Assembly (NCBI GenBank): GCA_018902795.1
Contig: JAHIQD010000007.1
Span: forward strand, 26,191 to 90,190
DNA from: Bacteroidota bacterium
GTDB taxonomy: Bacteria; Bacteroidota; Bacteroidia; Flavobacteriales; Weeksellaceae
Direction of reading: 5' to 3'
DNA: 64,000 nt
Of this stretch, positions 9,591-17,219 are shown one piece after another. Below the pieces are notes generated by a model, which saw only the letters and a program-made list of their open reading frames with translations, was not told the origin of the DNA and did no database searches. The position numbers and the translations under genes are program-made. Each line of letters begins with the position of its first letter. Within the stretch, counting starts at the first letter, position 1.

Positions 9591-9618
9591 ATGTGCAAAA
9601 ATTTGTAACTTTACATTG
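9591..9618 (+). repeat. Copy 2 of the duplicated motif, overlapping a likely promoter
   Basis: The sequence begins ATGTGCAAAA, continues ATTTGTAAC and ends TTTACATTG. It is the direct partner of 9135-9164. A TTG at 9583-9585 and TAACTTTA at 9606-9613, 20 bases apart, make a plausible promoter for the DUF4142 gene, so the motif may have been duplicated together with promoter sequence. Confidence 0.55.
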
Positions 9619-9719
9619 TTTTTATTAAAATAATAATGCATATTTAAAACAAATAAGTATATTTTTAACACACACTCAAATTTAGTTTGAATTTAAACAG
9701 TATCATATTAACTAAAAAC

Positions 9720-10274
9720 ATGAAAAAAATGAAAACTCTAAAAAGCCTGGCTTTATCCGGTACGATGCTTTTGTCGGCCGTATTATTTTCCCCTAATGTT
9801 TCTGCACAGGAACAAAAAACGCCTCAGCTTACTGATCCGGAAATTGCCTCCGTAGCGGTAACAGCAAATAAAATTGACATAGGATATGCTGAGATCGCAC
9901 TGAAAAAGTCTCATCATAAAGACATTAAAAATTTTGCGACGACCATGAAAAAAGACCATGCTGCTGTAATTAAAATGGCAGTAGATCTTGTTACAAAATT
10001 AAAGGTGACCCCAAAAACAAATGCTGTTACAAAATCTTTATTAGATGCTGCAACTAAAGAAAAAGCCATCTTAAATGCAAAAAAAGGGAAAGCTTTTGAT
10101 AAAGCATACGTGGATAACGAGGTTGCGTATCACGAATCTACTATCAATGCAGTGGAAACGATCCTGATCCCACAATCGAAAAATGCAGAACTCAAAGCAT
10201 TACTTGAAAAAGCCCTGCCTATTTTTAAAACGCACCTTGAGCATGCAAAAATGATTCAGAAAGAATTTAAATAA
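9720..10274 (+). CDS. DUF4142-type exported protein
   Basis: I place the start at the ATG of MKKMKTLK (185 residues), because an upstream ATG at 9687 only adds residues before a normal signal peptide. The signal sequence ends near NVSA-Q. The mature part is alpha-helical and ferritin-like, with the DUF4142 pattern: LTDPEIASVAVTANKIDIGY, KDIKNFATTMKKDHAAV, then AYVDNEVAYHESTINAVE and a last helix with HLEHAKMIQKEF. The histidines at KKDH, YHE and HLEH are typical of the family, which is widespread and lacks a defined function, though it is often linked to stress. The cupredoxin gene follows 8 bases later, so the two are co-transcribed and probably work in the same periplasmic compartment. Confidence 0.85.
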   Translation: MKKMKTLKSLALSGTMLLSAVLFSPNVSAQEQKTPQLTDPEIASVAVTANKIDIGYAEIALKKSHHKDIKNFATTMKKDHAAVIKMAVDLVTKLKVTPKTNAVTKSLLDAATKEKAILNAKKGKAFDKAYVDNEVAYHESTINAVETILIPQSKNAELKALLEKALPIFKTHLEHAKMIQKEFK

Positions 10275-10282
10275 CAGAAGAG

Positions 10283-10735
10283 ATGATTTCGCTAAAGTCC
10301 TTTTTAAAGACAGGGTGTTCTGCTGCTGTAATTGCGGGTATGTTCAACATCACAAGCTGTAATTCGGGATCCAAAGACACCATCCCCGTTCTGAATGACA
10401 ATTCCGTGAGCACAAAAAAAAATGCAAGCCCAACTTCAAACCCTGCAACGGCTCCAATAGTTGATTCTGTAGCGGCGAATACAGCCAACAACGCAGCTCA
10501 GGTCGTGACCATAGAAAATATGAAATTTAATCCGGCAACCATTACCGTTAAAAAAGGAGATCAGGTAACATTCATTAACAAAGATATTGTGGCACACAAT
10601 GCAACAGAAATACATAATGCATGGGCTTCTACAATGTTACAGACCGGCCAGTCCTGGACATTTACCCCCGAGAAGACCTCAGATTATTACTGCACCGTGC
10701 ATCAGGTAATGAAAGGTGAGATTATTGTTAAATGA
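10283..10735 (+). CDS. Cupredoxin-domain lipoprotein (plastocyanin-like blue copper protein)
   Basis: The 150-residue protein has a lipoprotein signal with lipobox NITSC (C26). A low-complexity linker rich in A, S, T and N runs to about residue 72, then comes one cupredoxin fold: VTIENMKFNPATITVKKGD, VTFINKD and the copper site. All four type 1 ligands are in place: H105 (AHN), C137 and H140 (YYCTVH) and M143. It should be a membrane-anchored periplasmic electron carrier or copper-binding protein. It is co-transcribed with the DUF4142 gene (8-base spacing) and followed by a terminator at 10825. Its redox partner is not visible in the window. Confidence 0.88.
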   Translation: MISLKSFLKTGCSAAVIAGMFNITSCNSGSKDTIPVLNDNSVSTKKNASPTSNPATAPIVDSVAANTANNAAQVVTIENMKFNPATITVKKGDQVTFINKDIVAHNATEIHNAWASTMLQTGQSWTFTPEKTSDYYCTVHQVMKGEIIVK

Positions 10736-10824
10736 ACGTTCTCTATTTATAAATTTTTGAACGGAATTATTAGATTCTGCAACATTGGTGAATTTTTTAA
10801 GTTCATAATTCTCCTATTTATCAC

Positions 10825-10857
10825 AAAAACCAACTTTTAATTAAGCTGGTTTTTTGA
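10825..10857 (+). terminator. Terminator of the DUF4142-cupredoxin operon
   Basis: The stem AAAACCAACTT / AAGCTGGTTTT has one A-C mismatch, a 6-base loop and six T at its end. Confidence 0.75.
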
Positions 10858-11008
10858 TTTTGGTGAAGATTAATTTTTTAGAAGATCTGCTTTTTTTGCG
10901 CCTGTCATCTTCCGTAAAAACGGAACACAATATCAATAATTTTTTGGAGAAAAGGTAAAAAACATCACACACAGAATACAAAAAAACCACATATTTCAAA
11001 TTTTCTTT

Positions 11009-11016
11009 TACATTTG
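11009..11016 (+). promoter_or_regulatory. -7 promoter element of the permease operon
   Basis: TACATTTG fits the Bacteroidetes -7 consensus TAnnTTTG. A predicted transcript start near 11020 rules out the GTG at 11016 and supports the ATG at 11034 as the start of the permease. Confidence 0.6.
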
Positions 11017-11033
11017 TGGAAATTAAAGTTTTT

Positions 11034-12722
11034 ATGAACCAGCTTTTCAGAAGAAAACAATACAGCGAAAAGGATGCCCCATCGGGCTTATTACGCGTTT
11101 TAGGAGTTTGGGATATTGTTTTTTTCGGTATAGCCGCCATTATAGGGGCCGGAAGTTTCAGCAGTTTAGGTGAAGCGGTTTTCCGTGGCGGTCCCGGTGT
11201 CATTGTTCTTTATGTAATCTGCGGTTTTGCGTGTGGTTTCACGGCCCTCTGTTATGCAGAATTTGCCAGCAGAATTCCTACCGCAGGTTCGGCGTATACG
11301 TATGCTTATGCCAGTTTCGGGGAATTAATTGCCTGGGTGATCGGTTGGGCGCTGATTATGGAATATTCTTTCGGTAATATCTATGTCGCATTTTCATGGA
11401 GCGATTATTTTACCAGCTTCATGGGACGAATCGGAGTTCATATTCCTGATTATCTTACCTGCAGCTACACCGAAGCAAAAAAAGCCTTCCTTGGAGGTTC
11501 AGAAAACAAAGAATTAGTGAATGCCTGGAAAAGCGCGCCACTCATAGGAAATTTAAAATTTATCGTTGATATTCCGGCTTTGGTCATCAATGGTTTAATC
11601 ACCTGGTTGTGTTATGTCGGCGTGAAGGAATCGAAGAACTTCAACAACATCTTTGTCATTCTAAAACTGTTTATTATCCTTCTGGTTATCGCAGTTGGGA
11701 TCGCCTATATCAATACCGACAACTGGTTTCCGGTAAGTACAGAAACCGGTGTACAGTCTTTTATGCCTAACGGTTTTACCGGCGTGATGAGCGCGGTTTC
11801 GGGAGTTTTCTTTGCCTATATCGGTTTTGATGCATTAAGTGTACTGTCCGAGGAGACCAAAAATCCACAGAAAAATCTTCCGCGCGGAATGATCATTTCT
11901 CTTGTGCTGTGTACTGCCATTTATATTGTTTTAACCTTAGTACTCACCGGAATGGTCGATTACAGAAAATTTGACGGCGTGGGCGATCCGCTGGCGTTTA
12001 TTTTCGAGAAGTCGAATGCCAATATTCCGTGGATGGAGTTTGTGGTTTCTTTGGGAGCCATTATCGCGATTACTACTGTTTTGCTGGTTTTCCAAATGGG
12101 GCAGCCGAGAATTTGGTATGCGATGAGCCGCGACGGTCTGATGCCGAAAAAATTCATGACCATTCACCCGAAACATAAGACTCCAAGTTTCGCTACCATT
12201 ATTACAGGAATTGTCGTAGGGATTCCAATCCTTTTTACTGATAAATCATTCATTCTCGATTTTACAAGCATCGGAACTATTTTCGCATTTGTTCTGGTGT
12301 GCGGCGGTGTATTGCTGCTTCCTGCCAAAGAAAAACTGAAAGGCCGTTTTCACATGCCTTATATTAATTCTAAATTTATTTTCCCTGTTATTTTTCTTGG
12401 AGGCTTGGCATTCTTTTATTCCTGGCAGCCAGAATTCTTCCATAATTTAACCGATTGGCACGATCCTTTGGAAGGTGAATTCAGAATGTCGATTATCGTA
12501 TTTATTATCATTAATCTGGTATTGTGTGTTTTGGCATTTATAAGAAATTTATCCTTAATTCCTCTTATTGGCTTAAGTTCGTGTCTTTATCTTCTGACGG
12601 GAATGAGCCATAACAACTGGTTCTGGTTTCTGCTTTGGTTCGCCATTGGCATGATTATTTATTTCTCCTACGGATACAAAAACAGTAAACTGAACAACGA
12701 TCTTAATGGTGATTTAAATTAA
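11034..12722 (+). CDS. APC-superfamily amino-acid permease
   Basis: The 562-residue inner-membrane transporter starts at the ATG of MNQLFRRKQYSEKD. The first membrane helix carries the APC signature GIAAIIGAGSFSSLGEA, and a second motif, YAEFASRIPTAGSAYTYAY, marks the cationic amino acid transporter-like (YfnA/CAT) branch. About twelve to fourteen hydrophobic segments are visible, with a loop of about 45 residues (TEAKKAFLGGSENKE) between early helices and an extra helix pair near the C terminus. The function is probably proton-coupled uptake of an amino acid; specificity cannot be read from sequence. The DUF962 gene follows 6 bases later. Confidence 0.85.
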   Translation: MNQLFRRKQYSEKDAPSGLLRVLGVWDIVFFGIAAIIGAGSFSSLGEAVFRGGPGVIVLYVICGFACGFTALCYAEFASRIPTAGSAYTYAYASFGELIAWVIGWALIMEYSFGNIYVAFSWSDYFTSFMGRIGVHIPDYLTCSYTEAKKAFLGGSENKELVNAWKSAPLIGNLKFIVDIPALVINGLITWLCYVGVKESKNFNNIFVILKLFIILLVIAVGIAYINTDNWFPVSTETGVQSFMPNGFTGVMSAVSGVFFAYIGFDALSVLSEETKNPQKNLPRGMIISLVLCTAIYIVLTLVLTGMVDYRKFDGVGDPLAFIFEKSNANIPWMEFVVSLGAIIAITTVLLVFQMGQPRIWYAMSRDGLMPKKFMTIHPKHKTPSFATIITGIVVGIPILFTDKSFILDFTSIGTIFAFVLVCGGVLLLPAKEKLKGRFHMPYINSKFIFPVIFLGGLAFFYSWQPEFFHNLTDWHDPLEGEFRMSIIVFIIINLVLCVLAFIRNLSLIPLIGLSSCLYLLTGMSHNNWFWFLLWFAIGMIIYFSYGYKNSKLNNDLNGDLN

Positions 12723-12728
12723 AAAACA

Positions 12729-13040
12729 ATGTCGGACAGAATAAAAACTTTCAAAGAATTTTATGCGTTCTATTTAACGGAACACCGCAAAACCTGGACA
12801 AGGGTTTTCCACTTTACCGGAACGCTGCTTATATTTTTTGTCCTGTTTTATGTGATAAAATCCGGCAAAGAAAGATTTCTGTGGTACGTCCCGATTTTCG
12901 GATACGGCTTTGCCTGGTTCAGCCACGCCGTTTTTGAGAAAAACAAACCTGCCACTTTCAGATATCCTTTATGGAGCTTGATCTCTGATTTCAAATTATT
13001 TTTTGAACTGCTGACCGGTAAAGAGAAGTTTAAAAAATAA
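12729..13040 (+). CDS. DUF962 / Mpo1-like membrane protein
   Basis: The 103-residue protein shows the DUF962 pattern: FYAFYLTEHRKTWTRVFHF near the N terminus, a first hydrophobic hairpin, then FSHAVFEKNKPATF and YPLWSL. The conserved histidines (EHR, FHF, SHA) match those that bind iron in yeast Mpo1, a dioxygenase of 2-hydroxy fatty acids, but bacterial members are mostly uncharacterised. It lies 6 bases after the permease gene and is probably translated from the same mRNA. A functional link with amino-acid transport is not obvious. Confidence 0.8.
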   Translation: MSDRIKTFKEFYAFYLTEHRKTWTRVFHFTGTLLIFFVLFYVIKSGKERFLWYVPIFGYGFAWFSHAVFEKNKPATFRYPLWSLISDFKLFFELLTGKEKFKK

Positions 13041-13094
13041 TCTTCTGATATCATTTAATTTATTTATTTTAGCTAACTAACTTAAAATAAATTT

Positions 13095-13748
13095 ATGAAG
13101 AAAATTTTTACTGTTTTATCTCTTGCAACGGCAATGATGATTTCTGCACAATTTGAAGGCGCAAAACAAATTTATCAGATTCCTAATCTAAATGAAGTTG
13201 TAGCAACGCACAAAACTGTAGCTATTATTCCTTTTGAAGCTAAAATCACTTATAAAAAACAACCTAAAAATTTCAGTTTAGAAGCTAACCGTGATCAGGA
13301 GAGAACAATGTCCAGAAACATACAATCAAGTATGTACACATTTTTACTTCGGAAAAGAGAGAACTACATTGTCACATTTCAGGATATTGAAAAAACCAAT
13401 ACCCTTTTGAAAAAGGCAGGTATGCTTGACAAACTTGATGAATTCACGAAAGATGAAATTGCAAAAGCATTGAACGTGGATGCTGTTATGGGAGGAAAAT
13501 TTGAGACCGAGCAAACTAAAAGTGAAGCTGGAGCTATAGCTTCTGCGGTATTATTCGGTGGATTGGGAGGTAAAACCGGATCAGGAACATTAACACTGTT
13601 GATTAATGATGCGAAAGACGGGGAGCTGATGTGGAGGTTTTTTAAAACAATGGATGACAGCATTATGACTTCTACCGATGATTTAATTGAAAGAATGATG
13701 AGAAAGGTAGCAAGAAATTTCCCTTATCAGTTAGCAAGCAAAAAATAA
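13095..13748 (+). CDS. Exported protein of unknown function, GNA1162/CsgG-like features
   Basis: The 217-residue protein has a signal peptide (MKKIFTVLSLATAMMISAQ). The mature part begins with TVAIIPFEAKI, a strand typical of CsgG/GNA1162 (DUF799)-like envelope proteins. It continues with a helical segment (LDEFTKDEIAKALNVDAVMG) and a glycine-rich hydrophobic stretch (AIASAVLFGGLGGKTGSG), and ends in a helix with basic residues. This order resembles proteins that test for the presence of a named subunit and sit at the outer membrane, but the match is by pattern only. It stands alone between the DUF962 gene and a bidirectional terminator. I do not assign a function. Confidence 0.6.
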   Translation: MKKIFTVLSLATAMMISAQFEGAKQIYQIPNLNEVVATHKTVAIIPFEAKITYKKQPKNFSLEANRDQERTMSRNIQSSMYTFLLRKRENYIVTFQDIEKTNTLLKKAGMLDKLDEFTKDEIAKALNVDAVMGGKFETEQTKSEAGAIASAVLFGGLGGKTGSGTLTLLINDAKDGELMWRFFKTMDDSIMTSTDDLIERMMRKVARNFPYQLASKK

Positions 13749-13772
13749 ATATTTCTAATTATCAAAAAAAAC

Positions 13773-13800
13773 AAAACGCTCCGGGTTTCCGGAGCGTTTT
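13773..13800. terminator. Bidirectional terminator between convergent genes
   Basis: The 12-bp perfect stem AAAACGCTCCGG / CCGGAGCGTTTT has a GTTT loop. On the minus strand it is followed by a longer T tract (TTTTGTTTTTTTT), so it serves the SPFH gene best; on the plus strand it ends the exported-protein gene. Confidence 0.88.
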
Positions 13801-13821
13801 GCTATATAAAAGGATTATCTT

Positions 13822-14757
13822 CTAAAAATGCGTGTGCGAAGCCGGTGGCGGCGGCAATTTTCCCTGATTCGCTTCATCCATTTTCTGTGTAGCTGCCATC
13901 GCGACTACCAAATCATTCAGCATCGAACTGGCTGCACTTGGCGAATTCGGCAATAAGACCAAATTACTTCTGTTGTTTGCACCAATGGAATGCAGCGTGT
14001 CATAATGCTGTGTTACCACAATCAGCGCAGAAGCTTCCTGTGCGTTGATGCCTGCATCGTTAAGCATTTTCACCGATTCTTCCAGACCTTTTGCAATTTC
14101 TCTTCTCTGATCTGCAATACCCTGTCCCTGCAGTTTCTTAGATTCTGCTTCTGCTTTTGCAACCGCAACAATTCTGATTTTTTGCGCTTCAGATTCATAT
14201 TCTGCAGCTGTTTTTTCTCTTTCAGCGGCGTTGATTCTGTTCATCGCGTGTTTCACCTGCTCATCCGGATCAATATCCGTAACCAAGGCTTTAATGATGT
14301 CGTAACCGTAACTCTGCATCGCTTCCTGCAATTCACCTTTCACCGCAATGGCTACATCATCCTTTTTCACGAAAACATCATCCAGTTTCAGTTTAGGCAC
14401 TTCAGCACGAACCACATCGAAAACATAGGAAGTAATCTGATTTTCCGGATTTTCCAAACGGTAATACGCATCACCAACCTGGGTACGGATTACCTGATAC
14501 TGTACGGATACTTTCATTCTGATAAACACGTTATCGAGTGTTTTGGTATCAATGATTACATCCAGCTGCTGAATTCTGAGGTTCAAACGTTTTGCCACCT
14601 GATCAATGAAAGGAATTTTCAAATGCAGACCAGACTGTCTCACTGTAAGAAATTTCCCGAAGCGTTCCACGATCGCTGCGGTTTCCTGCGTGACCGTAAA
14701 AAATGAGGCGAAAAGGACTATAAGTCCTAAAAAAATAATAATTCCTAAAAAAGCCAT
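13822..14757 (-). CDS. SPFH/Band 7 (stomatin-like) membrane protein
   Basis: The 311-residue protein has one N-terminal membrane helix (residues 3-20) and then a Band 7 domain: VTQETAAIVERFGKF, GLHLKIPFIDQVAKRLNLR, and TKTLDNVFIRMKVSVQYQV. A long coiled coil with the stomatin motif (AAEREKTAAEYESEAQKIR, AKAEAESKKLQGQGIADQR) follows. The C terminus is short and ends PPPPASHTHF. SPFH proteins form large ring oligomers on the cytoplasmic membrane and organise membrane microdomains or protect proteases and transporters. The usual NfeD partner is not adjacent. It is transcribed alone, ending at the shared terminator. Confidence 0.88.
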   Translation of the reverse strand: MAFLGIIIFLGLIVLFASFFTVTQETAAIVERFGKFLTVRQSGLHLKIPFIDQVAKRLNLRIQQLDVIIDTKTLDNVFIRMKVSVQYQVIRTQVGDAYYRLENPENQITSYVFDVVRAEVPKLKLDDVFVKKDDVAIAVKGELQEAMQSYGYDIIKALVTDIDPDEQVKHAMNRINAAEREKTAAEYESEAQKIRIVAVAKAEAESKKLQGQGIADQRREIAKGLEESVKMLNDAGINAQEASALIVVTQHYDTLHSIGANNRSNLVLLPNSPSAASSMLNDLVVAMAATQKMDEANQGKLPPPPASHTHF

Positions 14758-14922
14758 TGTTTAATTTTTTTTAATGGTTAATAATGTCTCAGCACATTTC
14801 TGCTGATTTTATAAAGATAGTGAAAACTTTCCGAAAATAAAAGCCAAAGCACCACCCGACTGTGTTTTCGGGGGAATTTTATTAAGAATTGATCAATTTC
14901 TGTGAACCGATTTAATTTTATA

Positions 14923-16278
14923 TTACACCGTCATTCCAATTTCAATTCCTTTGATTTTGCGATAAAGATCGGTGGCAAAATTATCAGTCATTCCAGAAAC
15001 GAAATCGATCACGCCCAAAACCTTCTGATAATCTGAACCGTCTTCATACAGAAACTGTTTCGGCAAAAGTTTCAACGCCATTTTATCATAGGACTTTCTT
15101 TCAGATTTCTCCTTTAAAATGGGCGGAATAAAATGATTCAACAACTCATACATTACGTTGTAGCCGGCGTTTTCAATCTCGATCACATTTTTGTGATTGT
15201 AAATTTTATCAATGGAAAAACTTTCGATTTCCTGAAGCGACCTGTTCTCAGATTTATACATATCAAGAAGAGCCCTGTCCAAATTACCGTCCAAAATCGC
15301 AGAAAAATTAGTCTGGTAAAGTTCAATGGATTTATTGATTAAAGCATTGATGACTTTCGCCCTTAAATAAGAAATTCTTTCATTGGCGTTAGTGAGAATC
15401 GCAAGCTTCTCTTCTACTCTTTTCGTGTTCTGATTTTCAGATTTAATGAGATCGAAAAAAAGATTTTCACAATCGGAAGTAGAAACAATTCCCAAACGGT
15501 GCGCATCTTCCATATCGATGATATTGTAGCAGATATCGTCTGCAGCTTCCACCAACCAAACGAAAGGATGGCGTTTAAAAATGGTAGGATCTTCACTTTC
15601 CTGAACCAGATCCACCGATTTTGCAATCTCCAGAAAAGTATCTTTTTCATTCTGAAAAAACCCGAATTTCTTACGGTGAATAATTCCTTTTTTCTTGGCA
15701 ACAGCTTCACACGGATACTTTGCAATACTCGCTAACGTAGTCAGTGTAAGTTGAGTTCCGCCTTCATCTTTTCCGTTTTGCTGATGCGTTAAAACCCTTA
15801 TTGCATTGGCATTTCCTTCAAAATTTACCAGATCTGCCCATTCTTTTTCGGTGAATTTTGTCTTTAAATTACTTTCATTTTTTTCGAAATAACTTGCAAT
15901 GGCATCTTCACCGGAGTGTCCGAAAGCCGGATTTCCAACGTCGTGACAGAGACAGGCTGCTGCAATTACATTATGAAGATTATGGAGATAAAAATTCTGC
16001 GCATTTTCATCCAGATCATTTTTGAAATTTTTAAAAATAAATTCCCCTACCGCACTTCCCAAACTGCGACCAACAGAAGAAACTTCCAGTGAATGGGTTA
16101 AGCGGTTATGAACAAAAACACTTCCGGGGAGCGGAAAAACCTGGGTTTTATTCTGCAGCCGGCGAAAAGCGGCTGAAAAAATAATACGGTCAAAATCTCT
16201 TTGGAAATCTGTTCTGGAAGCTGCTGTTGCAGCATTTTGTCCGGTCCGCTGACTGGTGAAAATCTTGTTTAAATCCAT
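14923..16278 (-). CDS. dgt: Deoxyguanosinetriphosphate triphosphohydrolase-like HD protein
   Basis: The 451-residue cytosolic dNTPase (HD domain) splits dGTP or another dNTP to the nucleoside and triphosphate. Metal-binding residues are visible: H62 in RLTHSLEV and the HD pair H112-D113 in CLCHDVGNPAFGHSGEDAI, with a later D in WLVEAADDICYNIIDMED. The substrate-binding N-terminal pattern SRTDFQRDFDRIIFSAAFRR is intact. The length suits the family. The ATG at 16278 lies only four bases after a -7 box, so the mRNA is probably leaderless. It is divergent from the Nei-like gene (77 bases apart). The role is control of dNTP pools, perhaps also phage defence. Confidence 0.9.
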   Translation of the reverse strand: MDLNKIFTSQRTGQNAATAASRTDFQRDFDRIIFSAAFRRLQNKTQVFPLPGSVFVHNRLTHSLEVSSVGRSLGSAVGEFIFKNFKNDLDENAQNFYLHNLHNVIAAACLCHDVGNPAFGHSGEDAIASYFEKNESNLKTKFTEKEWADLVNFEGNANAIRVLTHQQNGKDEGGTQLTLTTLASIAKYPCEAVAKKKGIIHRKKFGFFQNEKDTFLEIAKSVDLVQESEDPTIFKRHPFVWLVEAADDICYNIIDMEDAHRLGIVSTSDCENLFFDLIKSENQNTKRVEEKLAILTNANERISYLRAKVINALINKSIELYQTNFSAILDGNLDRALLDMYKSENRSLQEIESFSIDKIYNHKNVIEIENAGYNVMYELLNHFIPPILKEKSERKSYDKMALKLLPKQFLYEDGSDYQKVLGVIDFVSGMTDNFATDLYRKIKGIEIGMTV

Positions 16279-16282
16279 CCTT

Positions 16283-16290
16283 CAAAAATA
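16283..16290 (-). promoter_or_regulatory. -7 promoter element of dgt
   Basis: On the minus strand the sequence is TATTTTTG, a full match to TAnnTTTG. Its last base is four bases before the dgt ATG, which places transcription start at or one base before the start codon. Confidence 0.6.
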
Positions 16291-16355
16291 CGTTTTTTAT
16301 TGAATTTCAGGGAATGGTTTGACTTTTGATTTTTGTACCGGAAATCAAACCAGAA

Positions 16356-17102
16356 ATGCCCGAAGGTCCCTCCATATTGATTCTCAAAGAATTGACTCAG
16401 AAATTTATCGGAAAGCAAATCATTGCTGCAAATGGCAATGCAAAGATTGAGATGGAAAATCTTCCCGGTCTTAATTTTGAGGAATACAAGACCTTTGGAA
16501 AACAGTCCTATCTGGTCTGTAAGCCTTTTACCATACGCATTCATCTACTGATGTTCGGCAGTTATTCGGTTGATGAGCAGACAAAGCCTGACAGGCAGCT
16601 CCGCTTGCATCTGAAGTTCGATAATGGTGATCTGTATTTTTACAGCTGCTCCGTAAAACTTCTGGATGTAACAGTGCTCAAAGAAATCGACTGGAACGCC
16701 GATGTACTCAGTGATGAATGGAAACCTTTAAAAGCAAGAAAAAAGCTGAAAGCACATCCGGAAATGATGGTTTGCGATGCTCTTCTTGACCAGAACATTT
16801 TCTCCGGAGTAGGTAACATCATTAAAAACGAGGTGCTTTTCAGAATTGGCGTACATCCCGAAAGCCTCGTCGGAAATCTTCCGTCCAAAAAACTGTCCGC
16901 GCTCATCTTTGAAGCCAGAAATTACAGTTTTGATTTCCTGAGATGGAAAAAAGAATACGTCCTGAAGAAAAACTGGCTGGTTCACACCAAGAAAACCTGC
17001 CCGAAATGCGGTGAAATTCTCACCAAAAAACATCTTGGTTTAACTAACCGAAGAAGTTTTTACTGTGAAAAAGACCAGGCCCTGTACACTGAAAAGAAAT
17101 AA
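16356..17102 (+). CDS. nei: Fpg/Nei-family DNA glycosylase (endonuclease VIII-like)
   Basis: The start at 16356 gives MPEGPS; the catalytic Pro2 and Glu3 must be at the mature N terminus, so the upstream ATG at 16326 is wrong. The protein is 248 residues. It has the helix-2-turn-helix segment (DALLDQNIFSGVGNIIKNEV), which intercalates in DNA, and a C-terminal zinc finger. The finger has C215, C218 and C237, but the fourth ligand position is D240 (CEKD) where the family normally has Cys. The enzyme should remove oxidised pyrimidines and cut the strand by beta,delta-elimination. It is divergent from dgt, another nucleotide-quality enzyme. The symbol is by family only. Confidence 0.85.
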   Translation: MPEGPSILILKELTQKFIGKQIIAANGNAKIEMENLPGLNFEEYKTFGKQSYLVCKPFTIRIHLLMFGSYSVDEQTKPDRQLRLHLKFDNGDLYFYSCSVKLLDVTVLKEIDWNADVLSDEWKPLKARKKLKAHPEMMVCDALLDQNIFSGVGNIIKNEVLFRIGVHPESLVGNLPSKKLSALIFEARNYSFDFLRWKKEYVLKKNWLVHTKKTCPKCGEILTKKHLGLTNRRSFYCEKDQALYTEKK

Positions 17103-17219
17103 TTTTCATTTCAGTGATTCACATTTTTACCACAAAAACCCTTCTCTATAAGCAATTTTTCTTTAATATCACAGTTGGATATCCACCTTTGTTGCGTTAT
17201 TATTGCAAAAAAATTATTT

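Larger units (their letters stand above)
8917..9719. other. About 800 bases without a convincing gene; repeat-like sequence
   Basis: Besides the promoter of the T9SS gene at its left edge, this stretch holds only short ORFs on both strands. None has a signal, domain or promoter arrangement that convinces me. It contains a duplicated 28-30 bp motif (9135-9164 and 9591-9618) and a block of iterated TATTGGA words (about 9325-9388). The minus-strand frame 9366-9671 reads as protein-like text (HIACGAAAKSPIWW, KPIGKTDKVWVLSHNL) that I recall as recurring in hypothetical proteins of flavobacterial genomes. This suggests a dispersed repeat rather than a real gene. Confidence 0.5.

Noticed and set aside
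9366..9671. A 101-codon minus-strand frame as a real gene.
   Set aside because: It has no promoter or domain, and the text looks like that of a repeated non-coding element; I list it as a repeat instead.
13990..14706. A 238-codon plus-strand open frame opposite the SPFH gene.
   Set aside because: Antisense shadow: low-complexity F, R, H, C-rich translation without any domain, start signal or promoter.
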